A stretch of DNA of 64,000 nucleotides from Streptomyces sp. TRM49041 (GCF_008271805.1 NZ_VSRY01000138.1:55555-119554); one strand, 5' to 3'; positions 16,307-28,048 are shown, counted from the stretch's first letter. The notes: generated by a model from the sequence alone, not told the origin. Program-made: numbers and translations.

Positions 16307-18508
16307 TCAGCCGTCGTACTGAAAGCGCGCCGACTCGCCGAGCACCGAGCGGGCGCTCTCGAAGTCGGCCAAGCGGGCCGCCACCGTGGCCACGGCGAGG
16401 CGTTCCGGGAGGGCGGCGGAGAACTTCAGGCCGCGTACGGCCCGGCGGTCCACGTCAGGCAGGACGAGGTTCTCGCCGACGTTCTCACGGGCCGTACGCC
16501 AGTCGGCCGGGGTGAGGTCCTCGCGCAGACGCAGCCAGCTGTCGGTGGGTCGTTGCAGAGGGTCGGTGACCGACTGGAGGGTGGCTGCCAGGGTGGCGTT
16601 GGCGCGGTAACCGGCCCAGGTCCACCAACGGACGTCGGAGCCGACGCGCGTGATCAACGTGCCGCCCGGGTGGACGGTGTCAGGTGCGTCGGTTTCGCGC
16701 TGTTCGGCCAGGCACGCCTCCGCACGCCGGGTGAGGGAGACGGGCGGGGCCGTGCCCAGCAGCACCTCGCGCATGGCGCGCGTCAGTGCGTACGACAGTC
16801 CGGCGACGCCGCCGTTCATCCACTTGGCGATGCCACCGCCGTCGGCCGGCTCGACGAAGACGCGTTTGCGCAGCCAGTCGATGTACGTGACCTGCCAACT
16901 GCGTCCACCCAGGAGCAACCGCCTGGGGCCGGGGCGTTCCTCTGTGAGCACACTCGGGTCGGTGCGGCCGATCTCCGTGCGTCCGGACAGGACGGTGAAC
17001 TGCGGAGGTGCGGTAAAGGAGGCGGTCAGTTCGATGAAGTGCCTTTTGCCGAAGCGGCGTTCCGCCTCGGGCCCGACGAACAGCATCCCACCGTCGCTGT
17101 CGAGGAAGCCCTCCTCGGTGAGGAAGCGCAGGATGGGGGCAGCCGACTTGTCGAAGGGTGCGAGACCGTTCCACTGCCGGTCCCACAACCGGTCGCCGAG
17201 CTTGTGCTGTTGCAGGGTGACGGCCAGCAGTTGCTGGGCCACCAGGTGGCGCGGCTCGGGCGGAGGGACGACCGGTTCCACCCAGCCCCGCGACCACATC
17301 AGCAACAGGCCCGCCGCCTGCAGCAGTGTGTCCTTGCGGGTGGTGAGGAACAGACAGTTCCGCACAGTCCCGGGACGCCGGCCGGTGCGACCGATGCGCT
17401 GCAGGAACGAGGCGACGGAGGCCGGTGAGTCGATCTGGATGACGCGGTCCAGGTCACCGACGTCAATGCCGAGCTCGAGGGTCGACGTGGAGACGATGAC
17501 GCAGTCGCGGGCCTCGGCGAACGCCTGCTCGGAACGGGTGCGTTCATCGACGGAGAGCGAGGCGTGGGACAGGAAGACGGTCACCTCACGCGCGCGGAGC
17601 GCCGCGCCCAACTCTTCGACCTGGCGGCGCGAGTCGCAGAAGACGAGCCGCTTCTCCCCTCTGTGCAGCGCCGCGATGAGTTTGGCCGCGTTGTCGAGGG
17701 AGCCGACGTAGTCGAGTTCCACTTCGCCCGCAGGCATGCCGGACGGCTCGGGACTGGCTTTGTCGCCGTGTCCGCTGCCGTCGGTGGCCGGCAGACGCAC
17801 TCCGGGGGCGACCACCTGACCGGTGCGGCTGCCGACGCCCGCGCCTTGCAGCCAGTGCAGCAGCTCGGCCGGGTTGCCGACGGTCGCCGAGAGCCCGACG
17901 CGCTGGATGGGCCGTCCGGTGACCCGCTCCAACCGTTCGAGCACGGCGAGCAGGTGCCATCCCCGGTCATCCCCTGCGAACGCGTGCACTTCGTCGACGA
18001 CGACGGCCCGGACGCTTCCCAACAGGCGGGCGTGGTCGGTCTTGACACCGATCAGCATCGCTTCGAGCGACTCGGGCGTGGTCAGCAGGATGTCCGGCGC
18101 CTCGGCCCGAATGCGCTGCCGTCGCGACTCCTTCGTGTCACCGTGCCAGAGCGCAGCCCGTCGCCCCAGCCACTGGGCGTAGGTGTCGACGCGGCCGACC
18201 AGATTGTTGAGGAGTGCCTTGAGCGGACACAGGTACAACACGGAAGTGCCGGTCCACCTCTGCTCGGCCATCGCCGACAGCAGGGGGAAACAGGCCGCCT
18301 CGGTCTTGCCCCCCGCCGTCGGAGCCAGCAGTACGGCGTCCTGTCCTTCCATGAGCGGCGTGATCGCCGCCCGCTGCAGAGGGCGCAGATCGGGCCATCC
18401 GAGGGTGTTGACGATGTGATGCAGGACGACGGGGTCGAGTCGGTCCAGCACGTCGGCGTCCTCGTCACCCGGATCTTTCCCGGCCTGGCCTGCCGCGTCC
18501 GCCATCAC
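16307..18508 (-). CDS. brxHI: BREX-2 DEAD/DEAH helicase BrxHI
   Basis: A 733-residue superfamily 2 helicase. Q-like W-P-D-L-R-P-L-Q-R-A; Walker A A-P-T-A-G-G-K-T near residue 62; Walker B D-E-V-H near 167; S-A-T; and helicase C-terminal R-I-G-R-T-G-R-R near 369. The C-terminal 330 residues carry no motif I know. The BREX assignment comes from its place next to brxD, pglZ and pglY. Its ATG overlaps the brxD stop by 4 bp (ATGA), so brxD and brxHI are translationally coupled. Confidence 0.88.
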   Translation of the reverse strand: MMADAAGQAGKDPGDEDADVLDRLDPVVLHHIVNTLGWPDLRPLQRAAITPLMEGQDAVLLAPTAGGKTEAACFPLLSAMAEQRWTGTSVLYLCPLKALLNNLVGRVDTYAQWLGRRAALWHGDTKESRRQRIRAEAPDILLTTPESLEAMLIGVKTDHARLLGSVRAVVVDEVHAFAGDDRGWHLLAVLERLERVTGRPIQRVGLSATVGNPAELLHWLQGAGVGSRTGQVVAPGVRLPATDGSGHGDKASPEPSGMPAGEVELDYVGSLDNAAKLIAALHRGEKRLVFCDSRRQVEELGAALRAREVTVFLSHASLSVDERTRSEQAFAEARDCVIVSTSTLELGIDVGDLDRVIQIDSPASVASFLQRIGRTGRRPGTVRNCLFLTTRKDTLLQAAGLLLMWSRGWVEPVVPPPEPRHLVAQQLLAVTLQQHKLGDRLWDRQWNGLAPFDKSAAPILRFLTEEGFLDSDGGMLFVGPEAERRFGKRHFIELTASFTAPPQFTVLSGRTEIGRTDPSVLTEERPGPRRLLLGGRSWQVTYIDWLRKRVFVEPADGGGIAKWMNGGVAGLSYALTRAMREVLLGTAPPVSLTRRAEACLAEQRETDAPDTVHPGGTLITRVGSDVRWWTWAGYRANATLAATLQSVTDPLQRPTDSWLRLREDLTPADWRTARENVGENLVLPDVDRRAVRGLKFSAALPERLAVATVAARLADFESARSVLGESARFQYDG

Positions 18509-19854
18509 AGCTCCAGGTCGATGTCATCGGCCGACGCGGAGCCCCCTGAGACCGTGGCGGCCAGGTTCCGCTCGACATCGGTGAGTTCGCTGCCGGCGAC
18601 GGTGAGCCTGTAGTGCTGCCGGGGGTCGAAGTCGTCGAACTGGTCCACGCGGTCGAGTACGTCCCCGACGAGTTTCTTCAGGAACAGCCGGGGAGCCACC
18701 CCGACCTTCCCGCCCAGCGCCCCGCCGACGGCCACCGCGAGGTCGGCGACATACGCGTCGTCGACGACCTTCCGGACGCGCTCGGGCATGTCCGCGGCAT
18801 CGACGTACAGGTCACGGATGGTGAGGCCGAGTCCGACCAGGGACTCCTGGTTGAAGCCGGGCAGCCTGATCTGCACGGCGCGAGGGTTGTCGAAGCGCGG
18901 GTCGGTGGTGAAGTCGGTGGCCAGCCGCTGAGCGAGCGGGGCCAGACGCTGCACGCCCTGCTGACCGTCGTAGAAGGCCGGGGTGCCCGTGATGACCAGA
19001 TAGAGGCCGGGGAAGCGGCCCGAGTGCACCTCGTCGATGAGCTGCCGCAGCGCGTTGAGTGCCTTGTCGCGGGCGTCGGACCGGACCCGCTGCAGCGTCT
19101 CCACCTCGTCGAGGACGACGAACAGCCCGGTGTGCCCGGAGTCGCGCAGCACGGTGAGGAGGCCCTGCAGGAACCCGAGCGCACCGAAGTGGTCGAGGTC
19201 TCCGCGTACCCCGGCGGTCCGGCGGGCAGAAGCCGCGACATGCGGCTGGCCGCCGAGCCACGCCAGAACGGCCGCGGCGGTCGCCTCATCGCCGTCCGCG
19301 AGGGCGGCCCGGTAGCCGCGCAGAGCCGTGGCGAACGACGGGGCGTGCCGGGAGACCTCGGCGAGTCGTGCGACGAGCAGCTTCTCCACCTCGCTCGGAA
19401 GCTCATCCTCGGTCGCGCCGGCCGCGAGGGCGTCCTCCTCCAGGGCGTAGAACCAGGCGTCCACCACGGGCCGCAGCGCGCCGGCCGGGAAACTGGAGGT
19501 GGTGAGCCGTTCGGTGAGCCGCCGGTAGACCGTCTCCAGCCGGTGCAGCGGGGTCTCGTTCTCCGAGACCTGGATCTCGGCCACGGCGAAGTTACGGCGC
19601 TTGGCCCGCTCCCCCAGCCAACGGGTGAAGAACGTCTTGCCGGACCCGTACTCCCCCCGCACGGCCTTGAACACCGAGCCGCCGGACGCCACGGCGTCCA
19701 GTTCCGCGTCCAGTGCCGCTTCGAACCGGTCGAGTCCGGTGGCCAGCAGGTCGAGTCCGCTGTCGGGTACGGCACCGCGTCGCAGCGCGTCGATGACGGT
19801 ACGGCGGCGGGCGGCGCTCACCTGTGCGGGGCGCTGGGATCCGGTGGTGCTCAC
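18505..19854 (-). CDS. brxD: BREX system ATP-binding protein BrxD
   Basis: A 449-residue AAA/ORC-type ATPase with Walker A R-G-E-Y-G-S-G-K-T-F-F near residues 65-75 and a Walker B-like L-F-V-V-L-D-E-V-E-T-L near 245. The second BREX-2-specific ATPase, found beside brxHI. The start is GTG at 19854. A strong hairpin between it and pglZ suggests that brxD-brxHI is a transcription unit separate from pglYZ. Confidence 0.88.
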   Translation of the reverse strand: MSTTGSQRPAQVSAARRRTVIDALRRGAVPDSGLDLLATGLDRFEAALDAELDAVASGGSVFKAVRGEYGSGKTFFTRWLGERAKRRNFAVAEIQVSENETPLHRLETVYRRLTERLTTSSFPAGALRPVVDAWFYALEEDALAAGATEDELPSEVEKLLVARLAEVSRHAPSFATALRGYRAALADGDEATAAAVLAWLGGQPHVAASARRTAGVRGDLDHFGALGFLQGLLTVLRDSGHTGLFVVLDEVETLQRVRSDARDKALNALRQLIDEVHSGRFPGLYLVITGTPAFYDGQQGVQRLAPLAQRLATDFTTDPRFDNPRAVQIRLPGFNQESLVGLGLTIRDLYVDAADMPERVRKVVDDAYVADLAVAVGGALGGKVGVAPRLFLKKLVGDVLDRVDQFDDFDPRQHYRLTVAGSELTDVERNLAATVSGGSASADDIDLEL

Positions 19855-20158
19855 GGCAACCAGTCTTCCATTTCCACGGGCACGCCCGTGCGGGGACCGG
19901 AAGACGGCCGTCGGTCGGTCCGCGCTTTTCGCGGCGCCGTGGTGAGGCGCCCACTTCGTTGAATCGGTTGACGGTCACCCGGAGACGCTGCTGGAATCAC
20001 TCTCCGTACATACGCCAGGGTGGGAGTGGGACGAACGTGGCGGCACTCGACAAGGTGAAGCTGAAGTACGTCCGCGCAGCCCCACCGTTCGGCGCAGGAA
20101 GCCACCAGACGCAGCCCCGGGGTGCCTCGACGGAACGCCAGAGGCACCCCGGACGCCG
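19855..20158. other. Spacer between pglZ and brxD
   Basis: 304 bp holding the pglZ terminator at its left end and presumably the brxD promoter at the right. A plus-strand frame beginning at a GTG near 20037 (V-A-A-L-D-K-V-K-L-K-Y) has no match I recognise, and I do not call it. Confidence 0.4.
20117..20152. terminator. Strong hairpin downstream of pglZ
   Basis: Twelve-base inverted arms CCGGGGTGCCTC and GAGGCACCCCGG around a 12-base loop, directly after the pglZ stop. No T run follows, as is usual for Streptomyces. Confidence 0.7.
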
Positions 20159-23062
20159 TCAGCTCGCTCGGAGGGCGAACTGCTCGCGCAGCAGCGCCTC
20201 ATGGAGCCGTAGCGTGCGCCCGTCCGGCAAGGTCTCCAGCACCTGTACGCCGTCGTAGTTGAGGAGCTGCCTCAGGACTGCGGCGAAGCCGTCGCCCCGG
20301 CTGGTGGGCATGCCCGCGCGCTGGGCGAGCGCGGTCACGGGCAGGGTGCCGCCCGCGTCGAGCAGGGCGGCGAGGGCCTTGTGGACCTGCTCCTGCTGCG
20401 GCTTGCGCGCCAGACCGTCGAGCTGTACCTGATACGTCTCCGAGTCGAGCAGCGCCGTGACGAGAGCCTCGGTCCGGGAGACGACGACCGGCGTGAGCAG
20501 GGCTTCGTCTCCTCCGGTGGTCAGCGCCACGTCGAAGAGCGCGTCGGGCAGCGTCCCGGGTTCGGGTTGCTTCTTCCGGGGTTTCACCGCCGCTTTCTTC
20601 GGAGCCGCGCCGGCCGACTGAGCCGGGCGCCCGTCCGACACCGGCTTCCCCGCCTCCTCCGGAGCCCACCAGGGTGGCCGCTGGTCCCCCAACTCCCGCC
20701 ATCCCTTGGGTGGTTCCGCCCCGAACGGCAGGAAGGCGAGCACCGGGATGGTGAACTCGGCGAGGGAGGCCCCGCCGTGGTAGCCGGCCTTGAGGGCGGT
20801 GTAGCGGGAGTCCGCGTCCCAGAGCGCAACGATGGACGCGCCGGGCTCGGGCCACACCACGCGCGGCCCGGAAAGGGCGATCTCCCGTTCGCCGAGCGGG
20901 CCGCCGGGCAGTCGGTGCCGCGCGGACGCGGGCTCGGTGGCCGCGTCGGCCTTCGTTCCGTGCCGGTCGACGACATGGCCGTGGTCGCTGGTGACGATGA
21001 CCGCCATGCCCTGGGCCGCCGCCACCCGGAGGAGGTCGCGCAGGCCGGGTACGTCGTCGATCCGCCACGCCCCGTCGCCCAGCTTCTGTTCCTTGGCGAG
21101 GCGGTCGTCGATGGCGTTGAGGACGACGGCGACATGGGTCCTGCCGTCGGTGAGCGCTTCCGTGAGGGCCGGGCCGAAGGTGTCGCCCGCGGTCTCGGTG
21201 CGCAGGTCGTCCTTGTGGAAGACGGCGGCCGGTGCACCGCTCCACAGCTTCAGCGCGGGGAAGAGCCGCTTCTCATCGGCCTGGGTGCCCTTCATCAGGG
21301 TGGCCGCGAAGAGCGACGTCCGGGACACGGCTGTCACGGTGGGGAGGGCGGCGGCCATCGCCCGCCGACGCGGGGCGTCCTCGGCCAGCGGGTCGAACTC
21401 CGCCCAGGAGCGGCGCAGTTCCTCGCCGAGTTCGTTCGCTATGGCCGCGCTCATGCCGTCGAGCACGAGCAGCAGCACCCGCCGCTCCTCTCCGCGCCGG
21501 ACGACGGGCCCGACCACCCGGTCGAGGAAGGTCTCGACGGTGAGCATGCCGCCGGGCCGGGTGCCGTCCTGCGTCCAGCCGGCCAGCGAGCGCGCGAAGG
21601 ACGCGTCGATCTGCCGCCGCCGGTCCCTGACGCGCGCCCCGAGCGTGTCGTAGGCGGCCTTGAGGACGGGGTCCGGGTCGCCGCCGGCCTCGATGTGCTC
21701 CAGGGCGAGGTCGGCCCAGCCGGTCTCGGCGACGTGCCGCTGTATGCCGTCGGCGACGGTGGGTGCGTCGGCGGACGGGTCGGTGGCCAGCCAGAGGGCG
21801 AGACGCTGCCCCATGCGGGCGCGTTCGATGCGGGCGGACTCCTCCGGATCGGCGGCGAGCCTGTGGTCCGCGAGCCGTCGCACGGCCTCCGCGACCGCGG
21901 CCGTGTCGCCCGCCGCGAGGGCCTGGCCGACGGCGGTGAACCGGGCTTCCAGTCCGCCGCGCAGGACGGGGCTCGCCGCGACGGCCGCCTCCGCGCCGAA
22001 CTGGCGGGCCAGCACGGCGGCCCGGTCGAGCACGATGCCGCTGGTGCGGCGTGCCTCGCGGGCCTGGTCGGCGTCGGCGCCGCCGCCCCGGTGCCCGGCT
22101 GTCAGCAGCGTGCTCACGTACTCCTCGGCGTACTGGCCGAAGACGACCACCAGGGCGTCGAGTTGTTCGCCGACGGCTGGGGGCTGGTCGCCGAAGTAGC
22201 GTTCGGCACGGCCCCGGGCCTGATACGTCTCGGGGGCGGGCTCGGCGTGCTGCCACAGGGCCTCGCAGACGAGGCCGAAGGCGGCGGCGTCCGCGCCGCG
22301 CTCGGCGTCGACGAGGGCGAGCAGGGCGCGTCCGGCGAGACCGGCCTGGTCCTCCTCGCCGAGGAAGGCGGTCAGCCCGGCGCGCTCGGGACCCCGCAGG
22401 CCCAGCAGCCGCTCGGGGGCTCCGGGCCGGGTCGACCAGTGCAGCAGGGTCTGCGCGTCGAGCCGGTCCTCGCCGGGGCGTCGCGGGCCGCCCTCGGTGT
22501 CGTGGCGGCCCAGGCGCAGGCGGCGCTGGGCGAGCGCGGTGAGGGCGTACTGCCGGGACAGCCAGCCGCCGGGCACCGGCGGCCAGCCACCGGGCGGGGT
22601 GGCGTCGAGCAGGGCTTCCGCGGCCCAGTTGACGTCCTTCAGGCGCGGGTCGATCTGCCGGGCGCCGAACGCCTCCCGCACGACGTCCCAGCTGTCCACC
22701 ATGTCGATGCGCCGCTTGTGGACGCGGGCGGTGATCGCCGGGTCGAGTTCGTTCTGCTCGCGGTCGGTGAGGACGACCAGGACGGCGGGGCCGGGGCGGC
22801 GGCCCGTCAGATGGTCGAGGACGAGTTCGTGGACGGCGAGCGGGGATGGCGCCGCCGCGACGCCGGCCGTCCGGCCTTCGCCCCAGGCGGGTTCGGCGGG
22901 CCCGTCCCACTGGGGCGCGGACCGCAGCAGCACGACCCGGCGCCTGCCCCCGCCGTCTCCGGTCAGGGCAGCGGCGAGGGAGGACTGCGAGGACAGGTAC
23001 TGGGTGACGGTCGCGGTGTTCAGCCGGACGGCGCCCGGGACAGCGGCGACGGTGTCCGTCAT
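20159..23062 (-). CDS. pglZ: BREX-2 phosphatase-like protein PglZ
   Basis: A 967-residue PglZ, the marker protein of BREX systems and essential for Pgl phage resistance. The alkaline-phosphatase-superfamily core has L-L-V-L-D-G-M-S near residue 535, the metal-ligand Asp region, and V-T-S-D-H-G-H-V near 688. A winged-helix-like tail ends the protein. Length matches the S. coelicolor protein (about 966, from memory). Its ATG overlaps the pglY stop by 4 bp. Confidence 0.93.
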   Translation of the reverse strand: MTDTVAAVPGAVRLNTATVTQYLSSQSSLAAALTGDGGGRRRVVLLRSAPQWDGPAEPAWGEGRTAGVAAAPSPLAVHELVLDHLTGRRPGPAVLVVLTDREQNELDPAITARVHKRRIDMVDSWDVVREAFGARQIDPRLKDVNWAAEALLDATPPGGWPPVPGGWLSRQYALTALAQRRLRLGRHDTEGGPRRPGEDRLDAQTLLHWSTRPGAPERLLGLRGPERAGLTAFLGEEDQAGLAGRALLALVDAERGADAAAFGLVCEALWQHAEPAPETYQARGRAERYFGDQPPAVGEQLDALVVVFGQYAEEYVSTLLTAGHRGGGADADQAREARRTSGIVLDRAAVLARQFGAEAAVAASPVLRGGLEARFTAVGQALAAGDTAAVAEAVRRLADHRLAADPEESARIERARMGQRLALWLATDPSADAPTVADGIQRHVAETGWADLALEHIEAGGDPDPVLKAAYDTLGARVRDRRRQIDASFARSLAGWTQDGTRPGGMLTVETFLDRVVGPVVRRGEERRVLLLVLDGMSAAIANELGEELRRSWAEFDPLAEDAPRRRAMAAALPTVTAVSRTSLFAATLMKGTQADEKRLFPALKLWSGAPAAVFHKDDLRTETAGDTFGPALTEALTDGRTHVAVVLNAIDDRLAKEQKLGDGAWRIDDVPGLRDLLRVAAAQGMAVIVTSDHGHVVDRHGTKADAATEPASARHRLPGGPLGEREIALSGPRVVWPEPGASIVALWDADSRYTALKAGYHGGASLAEFTIPVLAFLPFGAEPPKGWRELGDQRPPWWAPEEAGKPVSDGRPAQSAGAAPKKAAVKPRKKQPEPGTLPDALFDVALTTGGDEALLTPVVVSRTEALVTALLDSETYQVQLDGLARKPQQEQVHKALAALLDAGGTLPVTALAQRAGMPTSRGDGFAAVLRQLLNYDGVQVLETLPDGRTLRLHEALLREQFALRAS

Positions 23063-26000
23063 TCGACGACCTTCCAGGTGATCTCGATGGTCGCGTCGGG
23101 GTGGCGTGCGGCCAGTTCGGACAGTTCCGCCTGGAGGTCGGCGGCGGCGCGTGCCACGGTCGTACGGCGGCCACCGGCCGTTCGCGCGGAGCCGCTGCCG
23201 GAGGAGGCCGGTGCGGGCGTCTCCTGCGGGGCGTAGGGGATGCGCGGGTCGCTGGTCGCTGTGTTCAGGGACAGGTCGTCGGCCTTGGGCTGCGGCGCGA
23301 CGGGAGGGGGCGGCGGGGTGGCGGCGGCCTGGCTGCGCTTCAGCAGGGCCACGACCTCGCGCTGAGTGCGGGCGAGCGCGTCGCGCAGGTCGGCGGTGCG
23401 CTGGTCGTCGCGGGCGATGTTGCGCAGCGAGTCGAGCAGTGCCGCGCCCTCGGGGCCGAGTCCCTTCGCGAGTTCGAGGGTGCTCCAGGGCGCGGAGGCG
23501 ACGGCCTCCGCGACGGCGCGGGCCTGCTTGATGGAGGTGCCGTACCGGTCGGCGCTGGTCTCGCCCAGGTCGAAGGAGGCGAGGGCCTCCACGGTCTTCT
23601 TCGCCCCGGCCGCACCTTTACCCGCCTCCGCCGTGAGCGCGTCCAGCAGTTGCAGGGAGCGGCGGGCGAGGGCGAGCCGTCCGGTGTCGGCGGTCCGGTC
23701 GAGGCCGAGGAAGGTGGCGTGGGCCTCCAACTGGTGCACCAGGTCCGCCGCGTGGTCCCGGTGGGCGCGGGCGACCTCGATGATCTGGCGGGCGAACTGG
23801 TTGACCATCCGGCCGCGCCGAAGGGCGGGAGCCTTCTGCCCGAAGATCGTCTCGAAGCGCTGCCGCGCCGTGTCCCAGTCGGACTCGGCGGGCAGCGGCT
23901 GGCTGCGCAGCGCGTCATGGTCCTTGATCGCGGACAGTTCGGGCGCGGGGTCGAGTACGGTGCCACCGCGCACCCACACCCGGTCGTCCATCTCCGCGAA
24001 GGCGGCGACGACGAGCCGGGCGAGGAAGTCGGGCAGGCCGCGCGGGTCGGGCTTGTCGGTCCAGTCGGTCAGGGTGATCAGGGACAGGTCCCCGGTGACG
24101 CCCTGGGCGCTGGCGAGCTGGCGGAAGTGGTCGGCCCAGTAGCGGGACAGCTCGAAGTACGCCTCCTTCTGCTGCCCGAGCCGCAGGGGCCCGGCGATCC
24201 GCTGCATGAGCTTGCGGTCGGCGGCCGGGACCTCCACCCGCCCGTCACGCGCCTCGGCGGCGGCCCGCACATGGGTGAACACCTTGCGGGTGTCGGCGGA
24301 TTTGACGGCGGTGCCGGTGCCGTCGGGGTCGAGATCGGGGTGCGCCGGGTACTGGTGGGCGAGCAGCTTGCCCGCGACATGCCGGATGCCGTCGTGCAGG
24401 CTCTGCCCGAAGGACAGGGTGAGGCCGTCGACATCGGGCAGCGGGACGAGGTGGTCGTCGAAGTCGGGCACGACGTCGGCGGCCTGCTTCTGGGCGAGCC
24501 CGTACGCCTGCTTGAAGGCACCCTTGACCTGCTTGAGCAGGGCCTCGCGCTGGGTTTCGAGTAGGCCCTTGGCGCGGCTGCGGTTGTCGGCGTTGAGGTG
24601 GCCGGCGTACTGGGTGTCGAAGCGGTGCTCGTCGGCGAGGGCCTTGTCGATGACGACGAGACGCCGGAAGTCGGCGAAGCGCTGCGCGGACAGATGGGCG
24701 GGCAGCCAGGCGACGATACGGGACCGCTCGCCCTGCTGCCGTTCGCGCAGCCGCCGGATGCGGTTGACGTCCTCGACCGGGCCCCACTCGCCCTCGTCGA
24801 AGGGGAGGTCTATGGCGATCCGCCAGCGACCGTCCTCCTGCGGCATCAGGTCGTGGTCGGGCAGCTCGTCCTCGTCGGCGACGTTGCCGAACACGATCTC
24901 GGCGGTGCGGGAGGTACCGCGCCAGATGAAGCCGAGCTGGTCGCTCAACTGCCCGTGCTCGACGCCCAGTTCCTCGGACAGCAGACGCCTGGCGAGGGCG
25001 ACGCGGTTGCCGGGGTTGTCGTTGACCTGAGCGTTGGCGATGACGGAGTCGACGTCGACGCCGGACAGCTCCAGCCGTACGCCGGGGTTGGCGTCGGTGC
25101 CGGTCTCCTTGATCTCGGGGAACCGGGCCGCCCACTCGGCGACCTTGTTCTTGATGATGCCGACCTCGGCGCCCGGGATGGGTGCGAGGACCGACCCGTG
25201 GTTGAGGGCGCCGAGCCGCCGGATGGTCAGCTCGGCCAGGGAGGGCACGCTGGGCGCGAGCGCGGACAGCAGCAGGGTGCACACGAGCCGGTTGTCGCCG
25301 ACGAACATGCGGCAGCGGTTGAGGCGCTGCGGGTCGGTGACGGCCTCGGGCCGGTTGACGTACTGCTCGACGTCGTCCTCGGTGATGTCGTACGAGCTGA
25401 GGAGGTAGGGCCGGAGCTTGGTCTTGTAGAGCTTGTCGGCGGCCTCGAAGACGACCTTCAGGCTGTCGGTGAACGGCTTGTCGCCGCCGGCCGCGATCAC
25501 CGGGTAGAGGTCGCCGACCGGGATGAGCTGCCCGAGCCGGATCTCGTTTCGGTGGTCGGCGAGCAGCTGACCCATCAGCTTCAGACCGGTACGGGAACGC
25601 TGCAGCGCGGACGAGATATGGACGAGGGTGTCCATGAACGCCGGCGAGAACGGGTACGTCAGCCGGAACGACTCCGCGTCCGCACCGGTGGTGCCCTTCT
25701 CCGAGCCGAGGAGGGTGTCCCAGACCTGGGTGCCGACCCGCTTGGTCTGCTCGAAGGCCGCGTCGACGAGCCGTTCCGCCTCGGCGTCCTTCGGCTTGAG
25801 GATGCGCGCGTGAGCGATCTGCGGGAGGTTGCGGTCCTCCAGGGTGATCTTGTCGAAGCGTCCGGAGGCCAGGTTCAGGGTGTCCTGAATGGAGGCTTCC
25901 GCCGCGCCGGACACCTCTTCGCCGACGAGTTCACGCAGGTCGCGCTGGCGGGCGATGAACGACACGACGGGGATGGCACGGCGGGCGTCACCGCCCTCCA

Positions 26001-26949
26001 CGAAGTTCGTGATCTTGCTGGCCTCGCGGGCCACGAACTTCTGCTCGTGGATGAGGGTCGCGAGCCAGAGGATCAGCTCGTCCAGGAACAGGATCAGGCC
26101 GTCGTAGCCGAGCGACTTGGCGTGCTCGGCGATGACGGACAGACCGGCGTCCAGGGAGATGAAGCCGTGCTCGTTCTCGGTGGCGTTCTTGGCGAAGCCG
26201 GGGAAGAGGTTGGTGCCGGCGTCGTTGACCAGCTTGGCGCGCAGCTCGGCCGGGGTGGAGGGGTTGCGGAGGTTGAGCGGGGTGCCCCCCTCGTGGTTCT
26301 CCTCGGCGGCGAGGGCGGTGTCGAGGAGCTGCGGGGTCCAGGCGAAGCCCTCACCCCATTCATCCGTCTCGCCGTCGCCCGCGTCGCCGCCGCCCAGGCC
26401 ACGGATGACCGCCTCGTCACCGTAGGTGGCACGGTTGGCGCGGATGTCGGCGAAGAGGGAGTCGGTCCGGTACACCTGCGGGGTCGGCGCGTCCGGGTGC
26501 AGCTTCTTGACGTGCGTGACGTACCCGCCGAGCACCCGCTGTTCGAGGGCCTTGGCACCGAGCATGTGGTACGGCACGAGCAGGAACCTCTTGCCGTCCG
26601 TGGTCAGCCACTCGTGCTTGGTCAGCACCGGGTCGAACTCGGTACGGGCACGAGCGGCGGGGTCGCCGCTGAGCAGCGCGTACAGCACGGCCATGAAGTG
26701 CGACTTACCGGAACCGAACGAGCCGTGCAGGTAGGCCGCCTTGGAGCGGTGCCCGTCGAGCGAGGACTTGATGAGCGCCAGCGCCTCGTCGAAGTTCTCC
26801 AGCAGCCGCTCGGTGACGACGTAGTCCTTGAGCGCGTTCCGGGCGCCTTCGGGTGTCGTCGCCTCGGCGAGGGACAGCACGAAGTCCGAGGTGGAGATGT
26901 TCTCCTTGATGTCGATGACATCGCGGAGGAGGGGCGGCTGCTGGGCCAT
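23059..26949 (-). CDS. pglY: BREX-2 P-loop ATPase PglY (BrxC-like)
   Basis: A 1296-residue ATPase (S. coelicolor PglY is about 1294, from memory). Walker [10 protein letters not shown] is near residues 74-82, and Walker B-like [11 protein letters not shown] near 283. A long DUF6079/BrxC-like body follows, with a P-rich linker (T-P-P-P-P-P-V-A-P) near 1220. GGAGAG precedes the ATG. First gene of a pglY-pglZ operon. Confidence 0.93.
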   Translation of the reverse strand: MAQQPPLLRDVIDIKENISTSDFVLSLAEATTPEGARNALKDYVVTERLLENFDEALALIKSSLDGHRSKAAYLHGSFGSGKSHFMAVLYALLSGDPAARARTEFDPVLTKHEWLTTDGKRFLLVPYHMLGAKALEQRVLGGYVTHVKKLHPDAPTPQVYRTDSLFADIRANRATYGDEAVIRGLGGGDAGDGETDEWGEGFAWTPQLLDTALAAEENHEGGTPLNLRNPSTPAELRAKLVNDAGTNLFPGFAKNATENEHGFISLDAGLSVIAEHAKSLGYDGLILFLDELILWLATLIHEQKFVAREASKITNFVEGGDARRAIPVVSFIARQRDLRELVGEEVSGAAEASIQDTLNLASGRFDKITLEDRNLPQIAHARILKPKDAEAERLVDAAFEQTKRVGTQVWDTLLGSEKGTTGADAESFRLTYPFSPAFMDTLVHISSALQRSRTGLKLMGQLLADHRNEIRLGQLIPVGDLYPVIAAGGDKPFTDSLKVVFEAADKLYKTKLRPYLLSSYDITEDDVEQYVNRPEAVTDPQRLNRCRMFVGDNRLVCTLLLSALAPSVPSLAELTIRRLGALNHGSVLAPIPGAEVGIIKNKVAEWAARFPEIKETGTDANPGVRLELSGVDVDSVIANAQVNDNPGNRVALARRLLSEELGVEHGQLSDQLGFIWRGTSRTAEIVFGNVADEDELPDHDLMPQEDGRWRIAIDLPFDEGEWGPVEDVNRIRRLRERQQGERSRIVAWLPAHLSAQRFADFRRLVVIDKALADEHRFDTQYAGHLNADNRSRAKGLLETQREALLKQVKGAFKQAYGLAQKQAADVVPDFDDHLVPLPDVDGLTLSFGQSLHDGIRHVAGKLLAHQYPAHPDLDPDGTGTAVKSADTRKVFTHVRAAAEARDGRVEVPAADRKLMQRIAGPLRLGQQKEAYFELSRYWADHFRQLASAQGVTGDLSLITLTDWTDKPDPRGLPDFLARLVVAAFAEMDDRVWVRGGTVLDPAPELSAIKDHDALRSQPLPAESDWDTARQRFETIFGQKAPALRRGRMVNQFARQIIEVARAHRDHAADLVHQLEAHATFLGLDRTADTGRLALARRSLQLLDALTAEAGKGAAGAKKTVEALASFDLGETSADRYGTSIKQARAVAEAVASAPWSTLELAKGLGPEGAALLDSLRNIARDDQRTADLRDALARTQREVVALLKRSQAAATPPPPPVAPQPKADDLSLNTATSDPRIPYAPQETPAPASSGSGSARTAGGRRTTVARAAADLQAELSELAARHPDATIEITWKVVE

Positions 26950-27050
26950 TACCTGTCACGCTCTCCATCTGGCGGCTTCCCCGCCGCTTGGTACTCGATC
27001 GTGTGGGATGTCTGTTGCCGGGCTGGCTGGCTGCCCGCCCCGACCCTCGG

Positions 27051-27056
27051 TATGGT
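27051..27056 (+). promoter_or_regulatory. Putative -10 box, leaderless antitoxin mRNA
   Basis: TATGGT ends 7 bases before the antitoxin ATG at 27064, with no ribosome site in between. Confidence 0.45.
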
Positions 27057-27063
27057 CGACGGT

Positions 27064-27360
27064 ATGGCAACCAAGAAGTACACCGTGACGCTTCCCGAGG
27101 AGCTCGCCGAGGCCATCCGGGCCGAGGTCGGCCCCGGCGGCTTCAGCCGCTATGTCACGCACGCCATAGAGCGCCAGCGGGAGCGGGAGCGTCTGCACGA
27201 GGCGGTGCAGTGGTGGGAGTCCGAGTACGGGGAGATCACCGAGGCGGAACTGGCCGAGGTCGAGGCCGAGCATCGCGACCTGGAGCGGCAGCACGCCGAG
27301 CGCACCAGTGCCCGCGAAGCCAGTGAGCAGCCGCACGGGCAGAAGCGAGAGGCCGCGTGA
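27064..27360 (+). CDS. VapB-type (ribbon-helix-helix) antitoxin
   Basis: A 98-residue protein. Its N-terminus K-K-Y-T-V-T-L-P-E-E-L-A-E-A-I fits the beta strand and first helix of a ribbon-helix-helix DNA-binding domain. The acidic/coiled C-terminus would wrap the toxin. It overlaps the PIN gene by GTGA, so it is coupled to it. It is probably autoregulated. First cargo gene after pglY, on the opposite strand. Confidence 0.75.
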   Translation: MATKKYTVTLPEELAEAIRAEVGPGGFSRYVTHAIERQRERERLHEAVQWWESEYGEITEAELAEVEAEHRDLERQHAERTSAREASEQPHGQKREAA

Positions 27361-27755
27361 CCGGAAACCGGATCTACGTACTCGACAGCGAAGGGCTTTC
27401 GCAGTGGGTGCGCGGGGAGCGTCGCATGGGTGCCTACCTGCGGCACGCCGACGATGCGGGCATCCCGGTCGTCACCACCTCGATGACTCTGATCGAGGCC
27501 TACGACCCGACGCGCCACCTCCCCAAGTGGCACTGGGCTCTCTCCAAGATCCGTGTCGAACCGGTGACGGAGGAGGTCGCCAGGAAGGCCACCGGCCTTC
27601 TCAAGGAGGCGGGTCTGCACGGCCACAAGTACGCCATCGACGCGGCCCTCGCCGCCGTCGCCCTGCGGCAGCCCGGCCCGGTCACCGTGTTCACGTCGGA
27701 CGAGGACGACATGCGCAGGCTGTGCGCCGACCGCGTGGTCGTCGTGAAGCTCTGA
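27357..27755 (+). CDS. PIN-domain (VapC-type) ribonuclease toxin
   Basis: A 132-residue PIN protein. The acidic set is intact: D10 (Y-V-L-D-S-E), E46-region S-M-T-L-I-E, D in Y-A-I-D-A-A-L, and T-S-D-E-D-D-M near the end. It should cut RNA using Mg2+. The GTG start shares four bases with the antitoxin stop. Confidence 0.8.
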   Translation: MTGNRIYVLDSEGLSQWVRGERRMGAYLRHADDAGIPVVTTSMTLIEAYDPTRHLPKWHWALSKIRVEPVTEEVARKATGLLKEAGLHGHKYAIDAALAAVALRQPGPVTVFTSDEDDMRRLCADRVVVVKL

Positions 27756-27886
27756 GCCGAGCACGGCCCGTCCCCCTTCGCACTTCGCTTCCTCCGGTGT
27801 GCCCGCACTCCCCCTGTCGCCCGGACGGAGCACACCGACTCGACCCACGTGGTGCGGTCCGCCGCCCCGGCCCGGGGCCGACCACC

Positions 27887-27950
27887 GGTCCAGATCGTAG
27901 GGGAGAATCCGGAAATACGGGTAGGCGGCGATACACGCGACCTGCCAATC
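27887..27950 (-). pseudogene. PIN toxin C-terminal relic
   Basis: On the minus strand about 20 codons read A-A-Y-P-Y-F-R-I-L-P-Y-D-L-D. This is the tail of the intact PIN protein encoded at 41682-42134 (G-H-P-Y-F-R-I-L-P-Y-D-L-D-Q). Over 40 bp the two DNA copies differ at about 7 sites, nearly all synonymous. No start, domain body or stop remains. Confidence 0.7.
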
Positions 27951-28048
27951 CTACGGACGTCCGAACGCCCGACGTCACCGGGCGGAGGCCAACACGCGTG
28001 AGCGGCCGAATCACGGAGTACACACCTCGACGTCGCGCACCCCGCTGT

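Noticed and set aside
16307..19854. DISARM or Zorya-type system
   Set aside because: The helicase and ATPase sit directly beside pglZ and pglY with BREX-2 gene order, and no DISARM methylase/phospholipase D genes are present.
20381..27360. Very long plus-strand frames (up to 951 codons) opposite pglZ and pglY
   Set aside because: Antisense frames kept open by high GC3. Their sequences are complementary to well-conserved BREX proteins; only the final 98 codons (27064 onward) are a real gene, the antitoxin.
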